Below are positions 29,775 to 36,578 of a DNA stretch of 64,000 nucleotides, in pieces. Below the pieces are notes generated by a model that did no database searches, was not told the origin of the DNA, and saw nothing but the letters and a program-made list of their open reading frames with translations. Position numbers and translations under genes: made by a program. The stretch is from Govania unica (GTDB lineage: Bacteria; Pseudomonadota; Alphaproteobacteria; Sphingomonadales; Govanellaceae): assembly GCF_027920805.1 (NCBI RefSeq), contig NZ_JANWOI010000004.1, positions 62,001-126,000 on the forward strand, written 5' to 3'. Position 1 is the first letter of the stretch. Each line of letters begins with the position of its first letter.

Positions 29775-31094
29775 GTGCAGGTCAATTTAGACGAGGCTTT
29801 GCTCACGAAGCGGCCTTTTTACCGTCATCTTTATGTTCAGGTGCTGTTTGCCATTTCGGTCGGCATTCTGCTTGGTCATTTTTATCCTGATCTTGGTATC
29901 AGTCTGAAGCCTCTCGGGGATGCCTTCATCAAACTGATCAAGATGATTATCGCGCCGGTCATTTTCCTGACGGTGGCGATCGGTATTGCGGGTATGACCG
30001 ACCTGCAAAAAGTTGGCCGGGTGGCCGGGAAGGCGATGATTTACTTTCTGACCTTCTCGACGCTCGCCCTGATTATCGGGCTGATCGTTGGCAATACGTT
30101 GCGGCCGGGCAGCGGCCTCCATATCGCGCCCGAGACGCTTGATGCGTCGGTCGTGAGCACCTATGTCACAAAAGCCCACGAGCAAAGCATCGTCGCTTTT
30201 CTCACCAATATCATTCCCGAGACGGTTGTGGGGGCCTTTGCTTCCGGGGATATATTGCAGGTTCTGTTTTTCTCGGTCCTGTTCGGGGTGTCGCTTGCCC
30301 TGGTCGGGGACAAGGCGGCTCCGGTCGTGACCTTGTTGCAGTCGCTGTCGCAGCCGGTGTTCAAGCTCGTGGCTATCCTGATGAAGGCGGCGCCCATCGG
30401 CGCTTTCGGGGCGATGGCTTTCACCGTTGGAAAATACGGCCTGCAAACGATCGCCAATCTGCTGTTTCTGATCGGCACGTTTTATTTGACCTCTCTGTTG
30501 TTCGTGCTGGTCGTGCTTGGGGCCGTCGCCCGTTACAATGGCTTTTCGATCCTGGCTTTGCTGAGATATATCAAGGAAGAATTACTGCTGGTACTGGGCA
30601 CCAGTTCTTCCGAGGCGGCCCTGCCGAGCCTGATGGCCAAGATGGAGCGTGCGGGCTGCAAGAAATCGGTGGTCGGTCTTGTGATCCCGACCGGTTATTC
30701 GTTCAATCTGGATGGCACCAATATTTATATGACGCTGGCGGCGCTGTTCATCGCTCAGGCGGTGGATATCGATTTATCGCTGGGCGATCAGATTTTGCTG
30801 CTGCTGGTGGCCATGCTGAGCTCCAAGGGCGCCGCCGGAATCACCGGGGCCGGGTTCATCACGCTGGCTGCGACCTTGTCCGTAGTGCCGGCCGTGCCGG
30901 TGGCTGGTATGGCCCTGATCCTCGGCATTGATCGGTTCATGTCGGAATGCCGCGCCCTCACCAATCTGGTCGGCAATGCCGTGGCCACCATCGTTGTGGC
31001 GCGTTGGGAGGGGGATCTCGATAAGGAGCAACTGGCCCTGGCGCTCGACTGGAAAAATCCGCAAGCGGTTCCGGCTCTGGATAGTGTGGGCTAG
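29775..31094 (+). CDS. dctA: C4-dicarboxylate / acidic amino acid:cation symporter (DctA-like)
   Basis: Imports dicarboxylates such as succinate, fumarate and malate, or aspartate/glutamate, with protons or sodium. The 439 residues show [25 protein letters not shown], the re-entrant loop [20 protein letters not shown] with the serine-rich motif, and [23 protein letters not shown], a pattern closest to DctA. The start is GTG at 29775 with AGGGGC about nine bases upstream. It follows the MFS gene by 61 bases and probably belongs to the same operon, suggesting that breakdown of the imported compound releases an acidic product. Confidence 0.9.
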   Translation: MQVNLDEALLTKRPFYRHLYVQVLFAISVGILLGHFYPDLGISLKPLGDAFIKLIKMIIAPVIFLTVAIGIAGMTDLQKVGRVAGKAMIYFLTFSTLALIIGLIVGNTLRPGSGLHIAPETLDASVVSTYVTKAHEQSIVAFLTNIIPETVVGAFASGDILQVLFFSVLFGVSLALVGDKAAPVVTLLQSLSQPVFKLVAILMKAAPIGAFGAMAFTVGKYGLQTIANLLFLIGTFYLTSLLFVLVVLGAVARYNGFSILALLRYIKEELLLVLGTSSSEAALPSLMAKMERAGCKKSVVGLVIPTGYSFNLDGTNIYMTLAALFIAQAVDIDLSLGDQILLLLVAMLSSKGAAGITGAGFITLAATLSVVPAVPVAGMALILGIDRFMSECRALTNLVGNAVATIVVARWEGDLDKEQLALALDWKNPQAVPALDSVG

Positions 31095-31246
31095 TTCAGC
31101 CCTAAATGGCCAAGCATCAGGCGATTGATGGCATATCCGCCCCCGAACAGGAACAGCATCGCGCCGAGAAGGAAGGGTTTGAGGCCCGCTTGCCGGAGGG
31201 CGCTCACATGAATTTGCAGGCCGAGCGCTGTCATGATCGGAATGCC
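31091..31246 (-). pseudogene. C-terminal remnant of a YeiH-type putative sulfate exporter
   Basis: The minus-strand translation ends TALGLQIHVSALRQAGLKPF and then GGGYAINRLM, which resembles the last 50 or so residues of the YeiH/UPF0324 family (ALGLTTHVSALKKAG in the E. coli protein). Upstream of about 31246 the frame stays open but no longer resembles the family, so only the tail remains. The stop codon overlaps that of dctA on the other strand. A dead fragment left by deletion or rearrangement is the simplest reading. Confidence 0.6.
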
Positions 31247-31478
31247 GCGACGTTCAGAGGGCTCCGAACGGTAGTGGGATCTGTTGCTGCATTGCAACCA
31301 TATTTTTGCTAGAGTTTGTTCCAGGTGATCGTCACCCGGAACGGAGGTTGTGCGCCAGACTCCGGACGACATGTTCTTTGGAGGAGCCGCCCTGCATGAT
31401 GCATGAGACCGGGATGACAGGCGTGGGACGCAGACATTGGCGGCGGGCCGGGCTTTGGAAGATGATAGGGCGATGCCC

Positions 31479-33233
31479 ATGACTGGCCCGGCTTCTGTAG
31501 CCGCACTCCGCCAGGACGATAATCGTCAAACCGCGATTGGTCAGAAACGCATCTATTGGGATATCTTCGCCATCCTTCTTGTTCTGGCGGCTTTGATCTT
31601 TTTTGCCGAAGCCAGTCGCGGCCTGATGCAGCCGCTGTCGGTTCTGACCACAAGTCCGATTTCCCTCGATCCGTCGGTTCTGCCGGGTTATGCCCTGCGC
31701 ACATCCTTGCGCATGTTGGCGGCCATGGCGTTGTCGCTGGTCTTCACCTTTACCTATGCAACCCTCGCGGCGCGCAGTCGCCGGGCCGAGATCGTTCTGA
31801 TCCCGCTTCTGGATATCCTGCAATCGGTGCCGATTCTCGGGTTTATCTCGGTCACGGTGGTGTATTTCATGTCGCTTGCGCCGGGCCGGGTGTTGGGCGC
31901 CGAATTTGCGGCAGTGTTTGCGATCTTCACCAGTCAGGCCTGGAACATGGCCTTCAGCTTTTATCAGTCGCTGCGCACGGTGCCTGAGGAGCTGGTCGAA
32001 GTTTCCCGCAGCTTTCGGTTGCGGCCCTGGATGCGGTTCTGGCAGCTTGACGTGCCTTTCGCCATGCCGTCACTCGTATGGAACATGATGGTGTCCATGT
32101 CGGGTGGCTGGTTTTTTGTGGTCGCGTCCGAAGCCATCAGCGTCGGCAAGACGACGGTGATGTTGCCGGGCATCGGGTCCTATATCGCGCTGGCCGTGAC
32201 CGATCGCAATCTGCCTGCCATCGGCTGGGCGATCGGCACCATGCTGCTGGTGATCCTTATTTACGATCAGCTTCTGTTCCGGCCGCTGGTTGCCTGGGCT
32301 GATCGTTTTCGCTTTGAACAGCAGATCAGTGTCGCACCGCCGCAGTCCTGGGTGCTGACGGTGATGCGCCGATCGCGGATGGTGGCGGCGCTGGTCAGGT
32401 TCATGAGCCGTTTATGGCGTTTGACCTATCGGGTGCCGTCGCTCGGACAGCGAGCGGAGCCCTCGGTCCCCGGGCGGGGGTTTGACGCGCGCTGGATCGA
32501 CTGGCTGTGGTATGCGCTGGTAGGGGCCGCAACGCTTTGCGCGGTCTGGTATATTGCGTCCTTCATACATGGCGGACTGGACCTGGCCGAGGTCGGGACC
32601 GCCATTCTGCTTGGATTCGCCACCCTGGCTCGGGTCTTTGTGCTGATCTTCATCGCCAGTGTCATCTGGGTGCCGATCGGCGTCTGGATCGGGTTGCGGC
32701 CCGGGGTGGCACATATTGCCCAGCCGATTGCCCAGTTCATGGCGGCCTTCCCGGCCAATCTGTTGTTTCCGATCGCGGTGGTTTTTATCGCGTCGTTCCG
32801 GCTCAATCCCGATATCTGGCTGAGCCCGCTTATGATCCTCGGCACGCAGTGGTATATTCTGTTCAATGTGGTGGCCGGAGCTTCCACTATTCCATCCGAG
32901 CTGCGCGACATTGGCACGAATTTGCATGTGCGCGGCTGGTTGTGGTGGCGGCGGATCGCCTTGCCGGCGATCTTCCCCTTTTATGTGACCGGGGCCATCA
33001 CCGCGTCCGGCGGCTCCTGGAACGCGAGCATCGTCGCCGAGGTTGTGTCCTGGGGCGATCAGAAGCTTCAGGCCCATGGACTTGGCGCTTATATCGCGCA
33101 AGCGACCACGGCGGGGGACTTTCACCGCATTGTGCTTGGGATCGCTGTCATGAGCTTGTTTGTGGTGGTCATCAACCGTATTTTCTGGCGGCCGATTTAT
33201 CGCTTCGCCGAACGTAAATACCGCCTTGGTTAA
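31479..33233 (+). CDS. ABC transporter permease with two fused membrane domains (NitT/TauT type)
   Basis: An inner-membrane permease of 584 residues that holds two binding-protein-dependent transport domains in one chain. The first half has an EAA-type loop EELVEVSRSFRLRPWMRFWQLDVP, the second ELRDIGTNLHVRGWLWWRRIALP. Both lie before the conserved glycine expected for coupling to the ATPase. Each half resembles SsuC/TauC/NrtB permeases for sulfonates, nitrate or bicarbonate. ATG 31479 is chosen because AGGG lies eight bases upstream; starts at 31437 or 31473 are possible. The ATPase gene follows after 6 bases. No periplasmic binding protein gene is present in the window, so the substrate is open. 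Confidence 0.88.
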   Translation: MTGPASVAALRQDDNRQTAIGQKRIYWDIFAILLVLAALIFFAEASRGLMQPLSVLTTSPISLDPSVLPGYALRTSLRMLAAMALSLVFTFTYATLAARSRRAEIVLIPLLDILQSVPILGFISVTVVYFMSLAPGRVLGAEFAAVFAIFTSQAWNMAFSFYQSLRTVPEELVEVSRSFRLRPWMRFWQLDVPFAMPSLVWNMMVSMSGGWFFVVASEAISVGKTTVMLPGIGSYIALAVTDRNLPAIGWAIGTMLLVILIYDQLLFRPLVAWADRFRFEQQISVAPPQSWVLTVMRRSRMVAALVRFMSRLWRLTYRVPSLGQRAEPSVPGRGFDARWIDWLWYALVGAATLCAVWYIASFIHGGLDLAEVGTAILLGFATLARVFVLIFIASVIWVPIGVWIGLRPGVAHIAQPIAQFMAAFPANLLFPIAVVFIASFRLNPDIWLSPLMILGTQWYILFNVVAGASTIPSELRDIGTNLHVRGWLWWRRIALPAIFPFYVTGAITASGGSWNASIVAEVVSWGDQKLQAHGLGAYIAQATTAGDFHRIVLGIAVMSLFVVVINRIFWRPIYRFAERKYRLG

Positions 33234-33239
33234 GGGACG

Positions 33240-34553
33240 TTGCAGATGACGCAGTCTTCACTGTTGGAAATTCACGGTCTGCGCAAAAGCTTCGCAAGAC
33301 CGGATGGGGGGGAGCTTCTGGTGCTCGATGGCATCGAGCTCAGCTTGCAGGAGGGGGAGATCATCGGCTTGCTCGGCCGCTCCGGCTCGGGCAAATCGAC
33401 CTTGCTGCGCTTGATCGCCGGACTGTCGCAGCCGGTGGCCGGGACGATTTCTTATCTTGGACAGGACATCGTCGGCCCGCCCCTGGGCATTGCCATGGTG
33501 TTTCAGGGGTTTGCCCTGTTTCCCTGGCTTACGGTTTTGCAAAATGTCGAACTTGGGCTTGAAGCGCTCGGTTTGCCGTCGGCGGAGATCCGCAAGCGCT
33601 CGCTTGAGGCGATTGATCTGATCGGGCTGGACGGTTTTGAATCCGCCTTCCCGCGGGAGCTGTCGGGCGGCATGCGTCAGCGCGTCGGCTTTGCTCGGGC
33701 GCTGGTGGTCCATCCCAATATCCTGTTGATGGACGAACCGTTCTCGGCCCTTGATGTGCTGACTGCCGAAACATTGCGCAGCGATCTGCTTGATTTATGG
33801 GCGAATGGCCAGCTGCCGATCAAGGGCATCATTCTTGTCAGCCACAATATCGAGGAAGCGGTACTGATGTGCGACCGTATTCTGGTATTCGGCAGCGACC
33901 CCGGGCGCATTCTCGACGAGATCAAGGTCACTCTGCCCCGGCCGCGCGATCGTCTCGATCCGGGCTTTCGCGACCTTGTGGAGAACATCTATCTGGTCAT
34001 GACCGCAAGGCTTGCGACTGACCAGGAAGCCCCGCGGCACGAGCATGTGGGGGCCGGGCTCGATACCGTGCTGCCGCATATTTCCTCAAACCTGCTGGCC
34101 GGTCTGGTGGAGACCGTGGGCGGCGCGCCCTATAACGGCCAGGCCGATCTGCCGGTCATTGCCGCCCTGCTGCATATGGAGATCGATGATCTGTTTCCGA
34201 TTGCGGAAACCCTGCAGATGCTGCGCTTTGCCGATGTGGGGGGCGGTGACATCAAGCTGAATTCGGATGGCATGAGGTTCATGCAGGCCAACACGGACGA
34301 GCGCAAGCATCTGTTTGCACAGCATCTTATGGCCTATGTGGGGCTTGCGGGTCACGTTCGTCATGTGCTTGACGAACGGCCGAGCCATACCGCGTCCTGG
34401 AGCCGCTTTTCCGATGAACTCGAGGATCATATGGCACCAGCCGCAGCCCGCCAGACCATGCGCGCCATCATCAGCTGGGGCCGCTATGCCGAGATTTTCG
34501 CCTATGACGATCACACGCATATGTTCAGTCTGGAAAATCCCGGGGCCGTCTAA
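33240..34553 (+). CDS. ABC transporter ATPase with C-terminal AAA-associated domain
   Basis: Partner ATPase of the fused permease. Walker A is LLGRSGSGKSTLLRLIAG, the Q-loop lies in MVFQGFALFPWLTV, the signature is LSGGMRQRVGFARAL, and Walker B is ILLMDEPFSALD, all within about 250 residues as in SsuB/TauB/NrtC. The remaining 180 residues form an extra C-terminal domain (AAA-associated type) with LVETVGGAPYNGQADLPVIAALL and DEHEMF-free helical repeats; in related systems this region is thought to regulate activity. The ATG at 33240 is close behind the permease stop. TGA/TAA end is followed by a hairpin terminator shared with the opposite gene. Confidence 0.9.
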   Translation: MQMTQSSLLEIHGLRKSFARPDGGELLVLDGIELSLQEGEIIGLLGRSGSGKSTLLRLIAGLSQPVAGTISYLGQDIVGPPLGIAMVFQGFALFPWLTVLQNVELGLEALGLPSAEIRKRSLEAIDLIGLDGFESAFPRELSGGMRQRVGFARALVVHPNILLMDEPFSALDVLTAETLRSDLLDLWANGQLPIKGIILVSHNIEEAVLMCDRILVFGSDPGRILDEIKVTLPRPRDRLDPGFRDLVENIYLVMTARLATDQEAPRHEHVGAGLDTVLPHISSNLLAGLVETVGGAPYNGQADLPVIAALLHMEIDDLFPIAETLQMLRFADVGGGDIKLNSDGMRFMQANTDERKHLFAQHLMAYVGLAGHVRHVLDERPSHTASWSRFSDELEDHMAPAAARQTMRAIISWGRYAEIFAYDDHTHMFSLENPGAV

Positions 34554-34591
34554 AAGCGACAGGGGCGAACCGTTGCCGGCTCGCCCCTGTC
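34554..34591 (-). terminator. Hairpin terminator between ATPase and Rieske genes
   Basis: Arms GACAGGGGCGA (34558-34568) and TCGCCCCTGTC (34581-34591) pair perfectly over 11 bp with a 12-base loop. On the minus strand the hairpin is followed by TTTT, fitting termination of the Rieske gene; it may also act on the plus strand. Confidence 0.7.
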
Positions 34592-34603
34592 ATAAAGGAT
34601 CGA

Positions 34604-35629
34604 TCAGCGGATGAATTCGGCTGACGGATGAGCGCGCGGAAAGTCGCGCATATAATCAAAGAAGCGGGCCAGTGTCCTGTCGCTTGCGGTCAATGTGCCC
34701 GGCGTGAAATGAATGGTCTGCATATTGGTCAGATCTTCCATCACCACATTGGTTTCAAGATCGATGATGTAATCGAGGAAGGCGTCGATTTCCTCAGGCG
34801 TGCCCATGTCCTTGCGGGCGCAGACGGCCATGAAGGCCAGTGTCTGCTGCGGGCGCGGCATGCCGAACGGGGCAACGAAGCCGAACCAGCGACCGTCAAA
34901 GACAGTCTCCTGGAAATACATGCTGGTGCCGATGATGCCGATCTTATGGCTGACCGGCTCCCCGGTGGTATGGGTGCCTTCGAATTCATAGAGCATCGAA
35001 TGGTCGGTCCATTCTACGATGTCATGGGGATTGCCGCCGTTGATATTGATGCCATGGAGATAGCGGATATGCTGCATGTCCGGCGTATTGGCGCAGACGA
35101 TCCAGGGGTCAACCGGCAAGGCTTCCGGGAAGATCTTGATTTTATAGACCAGCTCGTCATCGGGATAGATGAAGTCCGGAAGGTCATAATGGGGCTCGGT
35201 ACCGTTAAAGGCCCAGATCAGGCCATATTTTTCAATAGTCGGAAATTTAAAAAGACGTGCTGTCGGCGGGATCGGGTCGGTGCTCGGCATGCCGACGCAG
35301 CGGCCATCGGCACCATATTTCCAGTGATGGAACACGCAGCGGACCGCGCCATCGACCATGTCGCCGACCGAAAGATCGGCTCCAAGATGGGGACAAAAGG
35401 CGCTGTTCACATGGGCTTTGCCGTCTTTGTCGCGGAACACGATGACCCGGCCGTCGAGAAAGTCATAGCCACGCACGAAATGCTCGCTGGCGGCACTTGA
35501 ATAGCAGATCGGCCACCAGGATTGCGTGAACAGTCCGTCTTCGCCTTCGGCAGGCACCGGCTTCCCGAGCGCCCGTTTGAACGGCGCAGTGACGGGCGGC
35601 AGTTTGGTGACGGGGTCATTGAGTGACAT
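34604..35629 (-). CDS. Rieske non-heme iron ring-hydroxylating oxygenase
   Basis: Oxygenase component that uses a Rieske 2Fe-2S centre and a mononuclear iron to hydroxylate or demethylate a ring or side chain. It has 341 residues. The Rieske ligands are Cys79-x-His81 in FCPHLGADL and Cys98-x2-His101 in RCVFHHW. The mononuclear site is Asn181-x2-Asp184-x2-His187-x4-His192 in NTPDMQHIRYLH, and a downstream Asp lies in DAFLDYIIDLE. Length and lack of a beta subunit fit single-component oxygenases such as vanillate demethylase or 3-ketosteroid 9alpha-hydroxylase types. The reductase and ferredoxin genes are not nearby. The substrate is unknown. Confidence 0.92.
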   Translation of the reverse strand: MSLNDPVTKLPPVTAPFKRALGKPVPAEGEDGLFTQSWWPICYSSAASEHFVRGYDFLDGRVIVFRDKDGKAHVNSAFCPHLGADLSVGDMVDGAVRCVFHHWKYGADGRCVGMPSTDPIPPTARLFKFPTIEKYGLIWAFNGTEPHYDLPDFIYPDDELVYKIKIFPEALPVDPWIVCANTPDMQHIRYLHGININGGNPHDIVEWTDHSMLYEFEGTHTTGEPVSHKIGIIGTSMYFQETVFDGRWFGFVAPFGMPRPQQTLAFMAVCARKDMGTPEEIDAFLDYIIDLETNVVMEDLTNMQTIHFTPGTLTASDRTLARFFDYMRDFPRAHPSAEFIR

Positions 35630-35882
35630 AATATCCTCCGCTCATGAATTTGAGGTCTGGGTATTCAGGGTCTGGCAGCTATCATCTGCAATCCCCGGCC
35701 GCCTGCCAACCCGCCCATTCGGCCGGGCCCAGGGCGGACCAGGGTTGGGCCAGGGTCGGGCGAGGACGGGCCCGGGGGCCTAGCTAGCTTTTTGTCGAGG
35801 ATGTTTTCGCCGTTCGGGCAGTTACGGCTCGGAGGCCGCGGCCGCTACACTCAAGGCAGTCACGACAAGAATGGAGACCGAC
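35630..35882. promoter_or_regulatory. Divergent intergenic region with G-rich stretch
   Basis: 253 bases between the Rieske gene and the DJ-1 gene. The plus strand at 35732-35760 has GGG runs separated by 7, 2, 3 and 2 bases, which fits a G-quadruplex motif. Around it the sequence is much more GC-rich than its surroundings. Promoter boxes were not identified. Confidence 0.45.
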
Positions 35883-36578
35883 ATGTCGAAGCACATCCTG
35901 TTCATACTGACGTCACATGCAACGCTTGGCTCAAGCGGTCGAAAAACCGGAAGCTGGCTTGAGGAGCTGGCGGCGGTTTACAACCGGCTGACCGACGCCG
36001 GTCACCGGGTTACGTTCGCCTCGCCCGCAGGCGGCGCTGCTCCGATCGATCCCATGAGCCTTGAAGATACCTGGGTCACTCCGGACGGTCAGCGCTTTCT
36101 GGCGAATGCGGCGGCGCAGCAGCAAGTTGCTGGCACGGTCAAATTGTCGGATGTCGATATTGATCAATATGATGGGCTTTTTCTGGTCGGTGGGACCGGC
36201 ACGGTGTGGGACTTCCCGCATGATGCGGATCTCAAACGTTATGTGGAATCTCTTTATGTGCGCAATGCCGTGCTTGCGGGGATCTGTCATGGGGTGATCG
36301 GATTGGCTTTCGCAATCGATCATGCCGGTCAGCCGATCTTGCGCGGACGCAAGGCGACCTGCATCAGCAATGCTGAAGATGATGCGGCGGGCCTTATTCG
36401 GCTGGTGCCGGTGCTGCCCGAAGACATGCTGCGCAAGATGCGCGCTTTTTATTCCGCAGCGGCGCCTTTCCGCGCACATACGGTAGTGGACGGACAGTTT
36501 TTCACCGGCCAGAATCCAGCCTCAGCCGCGCCGCTCGGAGATGCGCTGGTGGAACATTTCGCATCTGTGCCGGCTTAA
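35883..36578 (+). CDS. DJ-1/PfpI family protein (type 1 glutamine amidotransferase-like)
   Basis: A 231-residue cytosolic protein of the DJ-1/PfpI superfamily, near the Hsp31/HchA and YhbO groups, whose members act as glyoxalases, deglycases, chaperones or proteases. The nucleophile elbow is AGICHGVIGL with Cys135, and a preceding LVGGTGTVWDFP loop is seen; the N-terminus is KHILFILTSHATLGSSGRKTG. I chose ATG 35883 with GGAG six to seven bases in front over an upstream ATG at 35871. It stands alone between divergent and convergent neighbours; a stress or detoxification role is plausible. Confidence 0.85.
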   Translation: MSKHILFILTSHATLGSSGRKTGSWLEELAAVYNRLTDAGHRVTFASPAGGAAPIDPMSLEDTWVTPDGQRFLANAAAQQQVAGTVKLSDVDIDQYDGLFLVGGTGTVWDFPHDADLKRYVESLYVRNAVLAGICHGVIGLAFAIDHAGQPILRGRKATCISNAEDDAAGLIRLVPVLPEDMLRKMRAFYSAAAPFRAHTVVDGQFFTGQNPASAAPLGDALVEHFASVPA

